Assembly: GCA_964458555.1 (NCBI GenBank)
Contig: CAYWJH010000005.1
Coordinates: forward strand, 12,069-76,068
DNA: 64,000 bases
From: SLST01 sp964458555
GTDB lineage: Bacteria; Spirochaetota; Spirochaetia; DSM-27196; SLST01
Direction: 5' to 3'
The translations under genes were made by a program, and so were the position numbers. The notes beneath the pieces are model-generated. The model made no database searches, was not told the DNA's origin, and saw only the letters and a program-made list of their open reading frames with translations. Each line of letters begins with the position of its first letter. Within the stretch, counting starts at the first letter, position 1. This document shows, piece by piece, positions 46,597 through 54,754 of this stretch.

Positions 46597-47457
46597 TTAC
46601 AGCGTCATCGCCCGGTTGATCAGCTGACCGGTCATCTGGTCGTGCGACTGAATCGCCTTCTGGTTGGCCTCGTAGGCGCGGTTGACCTCGATGAGCTGAA
46701 CCATCTCGGTAACCGGATTCACGTTGCTCGTCTCGAGGAAGCCCTGATGGACCTTCGGCCGCTGTGATCCCATCGTAAACGCCTCGCCGGATTCATCGGT
46801 GGTCGTCCAGAGGCTGTCGCCCTGCTTGCGGATATAGCGCGTGTTGCGCATGTCGACGATGCGCAGCCGGTCGACGCGGACCGTATCTTCCCACTCGTTT
46901 TCGCGCATGCTCACCAGGCGCTCGGGGTCCTCGGCGAGCGCGTCGTTCTGGTAGATCACCCCGTCCTCGTCGACGACGAAATTGTTGAGCTTCAGCTGAA
47001 TGGACCCGTCCTCGCCGAGGACCGGGTAGCCCTGCTTGGTGACGAGCATCCCTTCCGGCCCGATGAGGAAGCTCCCGTTGCGCGTGTAGCGCTCGCCCTG
47101 CGGCGTCTGCACGGCGAAGAAACCTTCGCCCTCGAGCGCGATGTCGAACGCGTTGTCGGTCTGCTTGAGGCTCCCCTGGCTGAAGACCGTGTAGTACTCG
47201 TTGGTCTCGACGCCGGTACCGACCTGGCCCACGACCGGCGCGACGTCGTACGAGCCGAACGGAAAGCTACGAAACGGGATCTGCGTCTGCCCGTCGTCGC
47301 TCATCCGCCGGATGAGCAGCTCCGGAAACGCCTTCTGGATGGGCGTATCGCGCTTGTAGCCGGTCGTGTCGACGTTGGCGAGGTTATTCGACAGCGCGTC
47401 GAGTCTGTTCTGCTGAACGACCATGCCGGCGGCGCCGGTATACATGCCTCGTAGCAC
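46597..47457 (-). CDS. flgF: Flagellar proximal rod protein FlgF (FlhO)
   Basis: A 286-residue rod protein paralogous to FlgG. It starts with GTG (LRGMYTGAAGMVVQQNRLD, ALSNNLANVDTTGYKR). The flagellar basal-body C-terminus MVQLIEVNRAYEANQKAIQS is present. GGAGG lies 6 bases before the GTG. It is the first gene of flgF-flgG-flgJ; a FliA-type promoter candidate is at 47478..47505. Confidence 0.94.
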   Translation of the reverse strand: MLRGMYTGAAGMVVQQNRLDALSNNLANVDTTGYKRDTPIQKAFPELLIRRMSDDGQTQIPFRSFPFGSYDVAPVVGQVGTGVETNEYYTVFSQGSLKQTDNAFDIALEGEGFFAVQTPQGERYTRNGSFLIGPEGMLVTKQGYPVLGEDGSIQLKLNNFVVDEDGVIYQNDALAEDPERLVSMRENEWEDTVRVDRLRIVDMRNTRYIRKQGDSLWTTTDESGEAFTMGSQRPKVHQGFLETSNVNPVTEMVQLIEVNRAYEANQKAIQSHDQMTGQLINRAMTL

Positions 47458-47477
47458 TCGTGCCTCCCTGCTCTCAA

Positions 47478-47505
47478 GTATCGGCGGCAGGAGGCGGGCT
47501 GATTA
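47478..47505 (-). promoter_or_regulatory. Candidate sigma-28 (FliA) promoter of flgF-flgG-flgJ
   Basis: Minus strand GCCGATAC (47485..47478) matches the FliA -10 consensus GCCGATAA in seven of eight positions. A TAAT (47505..47502) lies 16 bases upstream, one base more than the usual TAAA-N15 spacing. Position is right for flgF. Confidence 0.4.
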
Positions 47506-47530
47506 GGGTGGGTGTGCGTGTCGTGGGGAC

Positions 47531-47602
47531 AGCCAAGGGTCGGATTCGAACCGACGGCCTGCTCATTACGAGTGAGCTGCTCTACCCCTGAGCTACCTTG
47601 GC
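47531..47602 (-). tRNA. tRNA-Thr (CGT)
   Basis: A 72-base cloverleaf. The acceptor GCCAAGG pairs with CCTTGGC, the anticodon arm is GCTCA-CTCGTAA-TGAGC (anticodon CGT), the T arm is GTCGG-TTCGAAT-CCGAC, and the discriminator is T. CCA is not encoded. No terminator follows before the flgF promoter region. Confidence 0.95.
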
Positions 47603-48105
47603 AGGGCCGACCAACGCGGTCGATCGCTCGAGAATATACCCGATTCGCGCGCGGTTGTGAAGCCTCCAGAGCCCACCTCGAGCGAGTACGGCACGAGGTC
47701 GACGAGCGCCGCGAAGAGCGCGGGCACCGCGGTCGCCGCGAAGAACCCCGCGTTCGACGTCCACGAAGCGTCGGGAAACGCGTCGAGCTCGAGCGCGATG
47801 CCCATGCCCAGCGAGCCTGCGGCCGTCGCAAACCCGGCTCCCGCGCTCACCAGGCGCATCGTGCGCGTGAGGCGGGCGTCGTCGTTCGTCTGCGCGACGA
47901 GGAGGACGATGTTCGGAAGCGTGTGCAGCGCGACCGCCCCACCCAACACGCCGGCCTCGAGCGGGGTGTCGACACCCTGCGTTACGAGCAGGCCCACCGG
48001 CGCGATCGCCTCGGCGACCGCCACCGCGCGCAGGAACCGGTCGAGCGCCCGGGCCGGCGCCGTCGAAGCGCCGAGGATCACGAGCACGAGCACGATCGTA
48101 GGCAT
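47593..48105 (-). CDS. Hypothetical small membrane protein
   Basis: A 170-residue ORF. It has a signal-like N-terminus (MPTIVLVLVILGASTAPARA) and three or four further hydrophobic segments near 25-45, 50-70, 84-107 and 119-142. I do not recognise a family. Its last ten bases overlap tRNA-Thr, and its last ~22 codons run through the tRNA promoter, so the true C-terminus may be shorter or disrupted. It follows the CRP-like gene by 44 bases. Confidence 0.5.
   Translation of the reverse strand: MPTIVLVLVILGASTAPARALDRFLRAVAVAEAIAPVGLLVTQGVDTPLEAGVLGGAVALHTLPNIVLLVAQTNDDARLTRTMRLVSAGAGFATAAGSLGMGIALELDAFPDASWTSNAGFFAATAVPALFAALVDLVPYSLEVGSGGFTTARESGIFSSDRPRWSALPR
47633..47661 (-). promoter_or_regulatory. 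Promoter of tRNA-Thr
   Basis: Minus strand TTCACA (47661..47656), 17 bases, TATATT (47638..47633). The start should be near 47626, 24 bases before the tRNA. It lies inside the 3' end of the hypothetical membrane protein ORF. Confidence 0.65.
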
Positions 48106-48149
48106 CCGCACGGCGCGGCGGGGTCTTGCTGCTGCCCGCACGATCCCTC

Positions 48150-48788
48150 CTACTGCTTTCGGCGGCTGTTCACGAAGCGGACGAACTCGTTGATGTTCGT
48201 GAGGACGATCCGGTCCTTCTGGACCTCGAGTCGCCGCTGGCTCACGAAGTGGTTGAGCACGTGCTTGGTCTCGTCGGTCGACAGACCCGCCCAGTGGGCG
48301 ACGTCCTCCGGCGTCGTGAAGAAGACGCGCTCGTCGGATTCCTCGTCGTTGGGCTGCTCGCCGCGCAACTCGTTCAGCATGAGGAAGACGTCGGCCACGC
48401 GCGCCTGCGTGTCTTGGAGCGTGAGGATCATGAAGCGGCGGCGCTGATCGTAGATGCGCTTGGTGAAGAGCTTCAGCAGCTTCAGCGCGATCGCCGGGTT
48501 GCCTCGCATGAGGATCTCGAAGTTCTCGCGGTTGAACTCGAGGCACTTCACCTGCTCGGCGGCGATCGCCGTCGCCGACCGTGGCGCCTCTTCGAGAATC
48601 GCCATCTCGCCGAAGATCTCGCCCGGCTGCAGGACGTCGACCGTCTTCTCAATATCGCCCATGATCTTGGAGATCTGGACCGTGCCCTCCTGGATCAGGT
48701 AGAACGCGTCGCCCGGCTCGTACTCGCAGAAGATAATCTCGCCCGGCTGATAGCCGACGGCGAACCGTTCAAAGGCCTCGAGGTTCAT
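48150..48788 (-). CDS. CRP/FNR-type protein with cyclic-nucleotide-binding domain and helix-turn-helix
   Basis: A 212-residue protein. Residues 1-115 form the cyclic-nucleotide-binding beta roll; the phosphate-binding cassette region is GEIFGEMAILEEAPRSATAIA, with the Arg-Ser-Ala signature. A dimer helix follows, then a winged-helix domain at about 150-205 (TPEDVAHWAGLSTDETKHVLN). It is probably a cAMP- or cGMP-dependent transcription regulator. It starts one base after its upstream partner, which has the same binding domain fused to TPRs. Confidence 0.87.
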   Translation of the reverse strand: MNLEAFERFAVGYQPGEIIFCEYEPGDAFYLIQEGTVQISKIMGDIEKTVDVLQPGEIFGEMAILEEAPRSATAIAAEQVKCLEFNRENFEILMRGNPAIALKLLKLFTKRIYDQRRRFMILTLQDTQARVADVFLMLNELRGEQPNDEESDERVFFTTPEDVAHWAGLSTDETKHVLNHFVSQRRLEVQKDRIVLTNINEFVRFVNSRRKQ

Positions 48789-48789
48789 C

Positions 48790-49794
48790 TCAGCCCTCCC
48801 CCGTCTTCATCGCGCGGCGGACCTTGCGCATGAGCGCCTCGCCCACGTTGGGCATGCCCGTGATCTTCTGGTAGAAGCTCTGCGCCCGCTGTGGATCGCC
48901 CTTCCGATGGTACGACTGCCCGACGTAGTAGAGCGCGTCGGGGAGCTCGGGGATCTTCGGGTAGCGTTGAATGAGGCCGGTGAAGTGCTTGATGCACGCG
49001 TCGTACTGCTGGAGGCTGAAAAAACACCGACCCATCTCGAAGAGACTCTTGATACGGTACTCTTCGTCCTCGCTGTTTTCTGCGATGTGCTTGAACGCGC
49101 GCAGCGCGTCGGTGTACTTCTGCTGGCTGAAGGTGCTGACCGCGGCGTAGAACTCCTTCGCCGCCGCCGAGAGCTGTCTGCCCTCCTCAGGCTTGTCCGC
49201 GGCGGGCGCGGAACCCGACTCGAGCCCCTGGATGTTGGGACCCTTGCCCGCCCCGTACTGCTGGAGGAACTGCTCGGCCTTCTGCGCCAACTCGTTCGCC
49301 TTCGCGTGGAAGCGCCCGGAGGGATAGTAGGTGAGATAGCGCCGGAAGGCGTAGAGCGCCTGCTCGTAGCGTTTCTTGCCCAGGTAGTGCTGCCCGATGT
49401 TGAACAGCCCCACCTCCGGGTTGACCTGCTCGTCCTCGGCGAGGAGCGTGCTCACCTTCGCGTGCATGCGGCGGAGCTGATTGCTGAACACCTTGAGCAT
49501 CTTCATGATGATGCGCGTGTTCTGGCTGACGAGTTGCTCGAACTCCGGGACGGTGAACATGATCACCGACGTATCTGACAGGACGACCGCGTTCTCCTCG
49601 CGGGGGTACTTGCCCAGCGCGCTCTTCACGCCGAAAAACTCACCGGTTTGAATGTAGTCGTGAATCTCCTGGCCCGTCTCTATGTCGGTGGAGTTGAGGC
49701 TGACTCGCCCCGATTTGAGGATGTAGATCTTGTCGCTCACATCGCCACGGAAGTAAATGACCGAGTTGGCCTTGAAATTCATGGGACGCGGCAC
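48790..49794 (-). CDS. Cyclic-nucleotide-binding protein with TPR repeats
   Basis: A 334-residue cytosolic protein. The N-terminal 115 residues form a cyclic-nucleotide-binding fold (SDKIYILKSGRVSLNSTD, GEFFGVKSALGKYPREENAV), but the typical E..RSA pocket is altered to a PREENAV form. The rest is TPR-like (GLFNIGQHYLGKKRYEQALY; IKSLFEMGRCFFSLQQYDAC), with a linker between. No DNA-binding domain is present. GTG start with GAGGAG 8 bases upstream. It is probably a protein-interaction partner of the CRP-like protein encoded next. Confidence 0.82.
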   Translation of the reverse strand: MPRPMNFKANSVIYFRGDVSDKIYILKSGRVSLNSTDIETGQEIHDYIQTGEFFGVKSALGKYPREENAVVLSDTSVIMFTVPEFEQLVSQNTRIIMKMLKVFSNQLRRMHAKVSTLLAEDEQVNPEVGLFNIGQHYLGKKRYEQALYAFRRYLTYYPSGRFHAKANELAQKAEQFLQQYGAGKGPNIQGLESGSAPAADKPEEGRQLSAAAKEFYAAVSTFSQQKYTDALRAFKHIAENSEDEEYRIKSLFEMGRCFFSLQQYDACIKHFTGLIQRYPKIPELPDALYYVGQSYHRKGDPQRAQSFYQKITGMPNVGEALMRKVRRAMKTGEG

Positions 49795-49833
49795 GTGGTA
49801 GACTCCTCGAGAGAACTGTAAACACTTGCCCGC

Positions 49834-49842
49834 ATTATATCA
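49834..49842 (-). promoter_or_regulatory. Extended -10 promoter of the cyclic-nucleotide-binding pair
   Basis: Minus strand TGATATAAT (49842..49834) combines an extended TG with a perfect TATAAT. No good -35 is present, as usual for extended -10 promoters. Confidence 0.6.
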
Positions 49843-49891
49843 AGAAAGTTTTGCGCGTGCCGATGTCGTGCAAACGGCGGGCGCACAGCGG

Positions 49892-49897
49892 TATACT
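49892..49897 (+). promoter_or_regulatory. Candidate -10 box of the PHP-mla operon
   Basis: TATACT ends eight bases before the ATG at 49906; the -35 region (TGCAAA, 17 bases upstream) is weak. The start would lie zero to two bases from the ATG, so the mRNA would be leaderless or nearly so. Confidence 0.4.
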
Positions 49898-49905
49898 GAA
49901 CGGGA

Positions 49906-50751
49906 ATGATCGACCTGCACGCGCATTCGACCGCCTCGGACGGGACGCTCACCCCCACAGAGCTCATCACGCTCGCCGCGAGCGAAGGGCTTTCCGCGGT
50001 CGCGCTGACCGACCACGACACCGTCGCCGGGCTCGACGAGGCAGCCGCAGCCGCGCACGAGGCCGGTATCGGTTTCGTACCGGGCATCGAGCTCGAGGTC
50101 GAATGGGAGACGGGGGTGTTCCACATGCTCGGTCTCGGACTCGAGCGGTGGGACGGCGATGCGCGCGAGCGGCTCGAGCTCGCGCTTACCTTCCGCAAAG
50201 AGCGTAACCTCGCGATGATCGACGAGCTCCGGCGGGCGGGGATTCCCATCGCCTACGACGAGCTCGTCCAGATCGCCGGGCACGATACGGTAGGAAGACC
50301 CCACTTCGCGCAGTGGCTGCTCAGCCACGACGTCGTCTCCTCGATGCAGGAGGCCTTCGATACGCTCATCGGCGACGGACAGCCGTGCTACGTGGCGAAG
50401 AGGGGGCTGAGCGTCGGCAAGACCTGCGACGCGGTTCACGCCGCGGGCGGGCTCGCGGTCGTAGCTCATCCCCAGACCCTGCGGATGCGGTGGGACGACC
50501 TCGCGCGGTGGCTCAAACGATGGAAGGGCGAAGGCCTCGACGGTGTCGAGGCGTACCACGCGAACCTGACGTGCAACGACGGGCACCGTCTCGCGGCGCT
50601 CGCCGACGACATCGGTCTCATCACGACCGCGGGCAGCGACTTCCACGGCCCGCCGAGAACCGACCGACGCCTCGGGCGCAGCTGCGACGGAATACCGATC
50701 GACGACCGCCTGCTCGAGCCCATAGGGAGATACGCGCGTGCAGGCGGTTGA
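49906..50751 (+). CDS. PHP-domain phosphoesterase (TrpH/RNase AM-like)
   Basis: A 281-residue metal-dependent phosphoesterase. Metal-binding motifs are DLHAHSTASDG (residues 3-13), TDHDTVAG (about 35-42), PGIELEVEW (about 59-67), VVAHPQ (about 185) and GSDFHGP near 245. The closest characterised relative is E. coli YciV/RNase AM, which acts on 5' nucleotides. It is the first gene of an envelope operon and overlaps mlaE by 14 bases. Confidence 0.87.
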   Translation: MIDLHAHSTASDGTLTPTELITLAASEGLSAVALTDHDTVAGLDEAAAAAHEAGIGFVPGIELEVEWETGVFHMLGLGLERWDGDARERLELALTFRKERNLAMIDELRRAGIPIAYDELVQIAGHDTVGRPHFAQWLLSHDVVSSMQEAFDTLIGDGQPCYVAKRGLSVGKTCDAVHAAGGLAVVAHPQTLRMRWDDLARWLKRWKGEGLDGVEAYHANLTCNDGHRLAALADDIGLITTAGSDFHGPPRTDRRLGRSCDGIPIDDRLLEPIGRYARAGG

Positions 50752-51520
50752 GCGGATCGGCGCGCGAACGATCGCGCACGCGCGGCGCATCGCGTACGGC
50801 CTTGGCTTCATGGTCGAGGTCCTCCGGCAGACAGGCCGATTCGTGGCCGGGCGGAAGACCGGCACGCGCGTGCTCACGATGCAGATCCTCTTCACCGGCG
50901 TGGAGGCGCTGAGCGTGGTCGCGACGATCAGCGTGAGCATAGGCGCGGTCATCGTCATTCAGGGGCTGAGCCTCCTGCCGCAGTTCGGCCAGGGCCAGCT
51001 CATCTACGACATCCTCATCATCGTGATCACGCGCGAGCTGGGCCCCATCCTCACCGCGCTCATCGTCACCGCGCGGTCGGGCACCGCGATCTCGACCGAG
51101 CTCGGCAACATGGTCATCAACCACGAGGTGGAGGCGTACACGGTCACCGGAATCAACCCCATCCAGCACATCGTCGTGCCACGATTCATCGGCGTAACGC
51201 TGAGCACCTTCCTGCTCAACCTCTATTTCAACGTCTTCGGGCTCGCCGGCTCCTTCGTCGTCACCCAGCTCGTAAACCCCATCGCGCTCAGCGAATACTC
51301 GCAGGGGCTGCTCGCCGCGCTCAGCCTCACCGACGTCGCCGCGAGCGTCGTCAAGAGCCTCGTCTTCGGCGCGATCACCGCGCTCGTGGCGACCTTCCAC
51401 GGATTGCACGTGGAGCGCGCCTCCACCGAGATACCGATCGCCGCGATCCGCTCGGTCGGACGCGGCATCACTCTGCTCATCGTCGCGAACGCCGTCATCA
51501 CCCTCGGGTACTATCTGTGA
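50738..51520 (+). CDS. mlaE: MlaE-type ABC transporter permease
   Basis: A 260-residue inner-membrane permease with about five or six membrane segments between residues 45 and 258. Family motifs are ELGPILTALIVTARSGTAIS with the following TELGNM, and AYTVTGINPIQHIVVPRF. It forms the membrane channel of a lipid transporter between inner and outer membrane with MlaF and MlaD, which follow. GTG start preceded by GGGAGA. Confidence 0.93.
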   Translation: MQAVERIGARTIAHARRIAYGLGFMVEVLRQTGRFVAGRKTGTRVLTMQILFTGVEALSVVATISVSIGAVIVIQGLSLLPQFGQGQLIYDILIIVITRELGPILTALIVTARSGTAISTELGNMVINHEVEAYTVTGINPIQHIVVPRFIGVTLSTFLLNLYFNVFGLAGSFVVTQLVNPIALSEYSQGLLAALSLTDVAASVVKSLVFGAITALVATFHGLHVERASTEIPIAAIRSVGRGITLLIVANAVITLGYYL

Positions 51521-51526
51521 GAAACC

Positions 51527-52402
51527 ATGCCGGATGAATCGAACCTGAACGACGACCTGCTCTCCGCGCTCGAGTCGCCGCCCGCCGATCCCCGGTCGCT
51601 CCCGCCGGCGTGCGCTCTCGCAGACATCACCGTCTCCTTCGAAGAGGAACAGGTGCTCGACGCGTTGTCGGTCGCCTTCCCCGCGCAGGCGTGCACGGTA
51701 ATCATGGGCCCCTCGGGATCCGGCAAGAGTACGCTGCTGAAGGCCGCAGCCGGGCTCGCCGTACCCGACCGCGGCTCGGTCGAGATCCTCGGTGTCGACC
51801 CTGCGCACGCCTCCGACCGCGAGCTCGAGGCGCTTCGCAGCCGCAACGGGTTCGTGTTCCAGGACGGCGCGCTGTGGCAGAACATGACGCTCTACCAGAA
51901 TCTTGCGCTGCCTTTGGAGTACCACTACCCGGATCTCGGCGCCGACGCGGTTCGCGAGCGCGTGGTGCGACTCGCCCGCGAGTTGCGCGCGACGACCAGG
52001 CTCCACCTGCGGCCCGCGCAGGTGTCCACCGGGGAACGGAAGGTAGTCTCGTTCGCGCGGGCGGTCGTCACCAACCCCGAGCTGCTGTTCATGGATGAAC
52101 CCACGACCAGCGTCGACACCGAACGCGTCGACCTGCTCATCCGCAAGCTGCGCGAGCTCAAGGACCGACGCGTGACGATCGTGTCGGTGACGCACAACGC
52201 GCGGATCGCGAGCCAGATCGCCGACTACGTCGTCGTGATGAAGGAGGGGCGAATCCTGCGGTTCGGGACGTTGAAGGATGTCTCGCGCTCCGGCGACCCG
52301 GAGGTCGAGCGCATTCTCACCGACGTCCTCAGCGAAACGGCGACCTACGACGGCGACATCCTCGCCCTGCTCGACCCCGACACCAATGCCTTCCTCGAGT
52401 AG
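51527..52402 (+). CDS. mlaF: MlaF-type ABC transporter ATPase
   Basis: A 291-residue ATPase energising lipid transport. Walker A is GPSGSGKST (61-69), the Q loop FVFQDGALWQNMTL, Walker B LLFMDEPTTSVD. The signature motif is unusual: VSTGERK in place of LSGGQ/LSGGM. About 30 acidic residues precede the ABC fold. It starts six bases after mlaE. Confidence 0.92.
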   Translation: MPDESNLNDDLLSALESPPADPRSLPPACALADITVSFEEEQVLDALSVAFPAQACTVIMGPSGSGKSTLLKAAAGLAVPDRGSVEILGVDPAHASDRELEALRSRNGFVFQDGALWQNMTLYQNLALPLEYHYPDLGADAVRERVVRLARELRATTRLHLRPAQVSTGERKVVSFARAVVTNPELLFMDEPTTSVDTERVDLLIRKLRELKDRRVTIVSVTHNARIASQIADYVVVMKEGRILRFGTLKDVSRSGDPEVERILTDVLSETATYDGDILALLDPDTNAFLE

Positions 52403-52409
52403 AATGAAA

Positions 52410-52438
52410 TTGACGTCTGGACGCAGAGGGGCTAGACT
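52410..52438 (+). promoter_or_regulatory. Internal promoter before mlaD
   Basis: TTGACG (52410..52415), 17 bases, TAGACT (52433..52438), then nine bases to the mlaD ATG. It could supply extra mlaD and downstream genes as a near-leaderless transcript. Confidence 0.5.
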
Positions 52439-52447
52439 TCAACGAGC

Positions 52448-53542
52448 ATGAAGCTGCGCTATCGGTTCGCACATCAGGTTGTCGGTGTCTTCGTCATACT
52501 CGCCTTAGCGCTGACGGTAACGCTGATCATCCTCATGGGCGCGAACCAACGCTGGTTCCGAAAGAACTACGAGTACTACGCCCGGTTCGACAGCGCGAAA
52601 GACGTCTCGGTGGGTATGGCGATTACCTTCCGCGGGTTCACGATCGGACGCGTCAAGGACATCACGCTCACCGAGGAAAACCAGGTCAACGTCGCCTTCA
52701 CCATCCAGGAGGAATACGTTGAGAAGGTGACCGCGGATTCGCTGATCCAGGTGGTCACGAACCCGCTCGGCGGAGGCGAGATCCTCTTCCACCAGGGGCG
52801 CGAGCAGACACCACCGCTGCCGGAGGGAACGCAGATCCCCATCTACAACTCGAAACAGGGCCTGCGGTTGCGCGAAGAGAACCGCGCCATCATTCTCCGC
52901 GATGCCGATCCGATCGCGCAGGCGCTCGGCCAGATAGACCCTATCCTCGCGAACGTCGACCGAGTGCTGGTCAACGTCGCGACGCTGACCGAGGAGATCG
53001 AGCTCACGCTCGCCGGTCAGTCGGCCGGGCCGGTCGGGGGCGTACTCATCGGCCTCGAGAACACCGTCGCCGACCTCCAGACGACCGTCGCGCGGGTGAA
53101 CGCTGTGATCGACGACACGGCGCTGCAGGTAAACGGCCTGCTCGCCGACGTGGAGGTGATCGCCGCGAACCTCGAGCAGACCTCGGCTGCGCTCGCCGAC
53201 CCGACCGGTCTCGTGCCGACGCTGCTCGACCCGAAAGGCAGCATCGCGACGCTGCTCGACGACGACAACCGGCTCTTCGACGAGATCACCGCGATCATCG
53301 GCTCGCTCGAGACGAGCATCGCCTCGCTCAACGAGAACCTCGACCAGGTCGCCGAGTTCACCGGCTATCTCAACACGGCGCAACCCCAGATCAGCTCGCT
53401 CCTCGAGGAAGGGCGCGCGACTCTCGACTCGGGCCAGGACGTCCTCGAGGGCTTGCGGAACAACCCCTTGCTACGCGGTGGTATTCCCGAGGCGAAGGAA
53501 CAGCCTACGACGTTCCGCGGCGTCCGGGACGAGGAGTTCTAG
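52448..53542 (+). CDS. mlaD: MlaD/MCE-domain lipid transport protein
   Basis: A 364-residue protein. One membrane helix lies at about 9-31 (VVGVFVILALALTVTLIILM). A single MCE domain follows at about 38-125 (YARFDSAKDVSVGMAITFRG, GGGEILFHQG). The rest (about 150-345) is helical and rich in Leu/Asn, probably a long bundle that forms a periplasmic conduit or needle. It binds phospholipid between MlaFE and the outer membrane. It has its own candidate promoter. Confidence 0.9.
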   Translation: MKLRYRFAHQVVGVFVILALALTVTLIILMGANQRWFRKNYEYYARFDSAKDVSVGMAITFRGFTIGRVKDITLTEENQVNVAFTIQEEYVEKVTADSLIQVVTNPLGGGEILFHQGREQTPPLPEGTQIPIYNSKQGLRLREENRAIILRDADPIAQALGQIDPILANVDRVLVNVATLTEEIELTLAGQSAGPVGGVLIGLENTVADLQTTVARVNAVIDDTALQVNGLLADVEVIAANLEQTSAALADPTGLVPTLLDPKGSIATLLDDDNRLFDEITAIIGSLETSIASLNENLDQVAEFTGYLNTAQPQISSLLEEGRATLDSGQDVLEGLRNNPLLRGGIPEAKEQPTTFRGVRDEEF

Positions 53543-53543
53543 C

Positions 53544-54512
53544 GTGGGCGCACCCCGCAACGCGCGCCTGGCCCTGTCTCGCGCGCTGCTCATCGCGGTG
53601 ACGGCGCTGCTCGCCGCCTCGTGCTCATCGGCGCCGCGTACACCCGACACCGTCACCGACACCAAAGACCGCGCGGCCGAGTACGCGGAGTTCGGAAACC
53701 GGTACTTCACCGAAGGGAACTACCAGCAAGCGCTGCGCTTCTTCGAGCTCGCGTTACGCGAGAACACCTCCGTGGACAATCAGCCCGGCATCGCGCAGAC
53801 GTACAACTCGATCGGGAACGTCTACCTCGCTGCGGGGGATATCCCTACCGCCGAAGCAAGCTTCACGAGCGCCTACGAAATCGCCGTCGCGATCGACGAC
53901 CCGCGCCTGCTCTTGCAGAGCGCGACGCATCTCGGCGAGGTAGCGCTGCGCCGCGGCGATACCTCGCTTGCGATGGATTTCTTCGAGCGTGCGCTCGAGG
54001 AGCGGGGGCCGCGGGCCGAACCCGCCGACCTCGCGATCCTCTACCACAATATCGCGACGGTCCACAGCCGTGCCGGCGACTACGACAGCGCCGAGCGGTT
54101 CCTCTCGGACGCGATGGAGATCAACCGCGACGAGCGGCACCTGCCGGAGCTCGCGTCGAACCATTACATGCTCGCGTCGGTCTACAGCCGCCAGGGGCGC
54201 TACGACGCGGCCTTTGCCGAGGCCGGGCGCGCGCTCGAGCTCGACAAGCGGATCGAGAACTCGGTCGGGATAGCCGCGGACCTCAAAGCGCTCGGCCTCA
54301 TCTCCGCCAGGAAGGACGAGCTCGACGCGGCGCGCGACTACCTGCAGCGAGCTCTCCAGGTGGCGGCGACCGTGGGCCTCGTGCCGCAGGCGAAGAGCAT
54401 TCTCGACGAGCTCGCCGGCCTCGCCGACGAGCTGGGGCTCCCCGACGAGGCGGCGCGGTACCGCGAACAGCGGCGCGCGCTGGACGAGCAGACCGCTCAG
54501 GAGGACGAATGA
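53544..54512 (+). CDS. TPR-repeat lipoprotein
   Basis: A 322-residue predicted lipoprotein starting with GTG one base after the mlaD stop. The signal ends in LLAASC (Cys27). From about 45 to 310 there are six or so TPR units (AEFGNRYFTEGNYQQALRFF, AQTYNSIGNVYLAAGD). TPR lipoproteins of this type serve as scaffolds, for example in outer-membrane assembly. Cotranscription with mla genes suggests a link to envelope transport; that is inference. Its stop overlaps the next ATG. Confidence 0.82.
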   Translation: MGAPRNARLALSRALLIAVTALLAASCSSAPRTPDTVTDTKDRAAEYAEFGNRYFTEGNYQQALRFFELALRENTSVDNQPGIAQTYNSIGNVYLAAGDIPTAEASFTSAYEIAVAIDDPRLLLQSATHLGEVALRRGDTSLAMDFFERALEERGPRAEPADLAILYHNIATVHSRAGDYDSAERFLSDAMEINRDERHLPELASNHYMLASVYSRQGRYDAAFAEAGRALELDKRIENSVGIAADLKALGLISARKDELDAARDYLQRALQVAATVGLVPQAKSILDELAGLADELGLPDEAARYREQRRALDEQTAQEDE

Positions 54513-54754
54513 GCGCTCCTGGCCGCAGACGTACCGACAGCGCCAGTACCGACAGCGTCGCGCGACGGCTCGCGCGCGGGATCCTCGCAATCGCCATCCT
54601 CGGGCTCGCGGTCCCCGCGACCGGCTTGCTCGTCTCGTTTCCCCTCTGGTATCTCGCAACCCACGCCCGCGGAGCCTACACCGCGGGCGCCGGGCTCGTC
54701 GTCGCCGGTCTCGTGATCAGCCATGTCGTTCGCAAGGCTCGTCGCGCAGGGTAA
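54509..54754 (+). CDS. Small two-helix membrane protein
   Basis: An 81-residue protein with a basic N-terminus and two membrane segments (about 21-50, 56-75), ending in HVVRKARRAG. CAGGAGG precedes the ATG, which overlaps the previous stop (ATGA). Its 3' end overlaps the next gene by 32 bases. I recognise no family; it may be a small accessory subunit of the envelope machinery. Confidence 0.65.
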   Translation: MSAPGRRRTDSASTDSVARRLARGILAIAILGLAVPATGLLVSFPLWYLATHARGAYTAGAGLVVAGLVISHVVRKARRAG

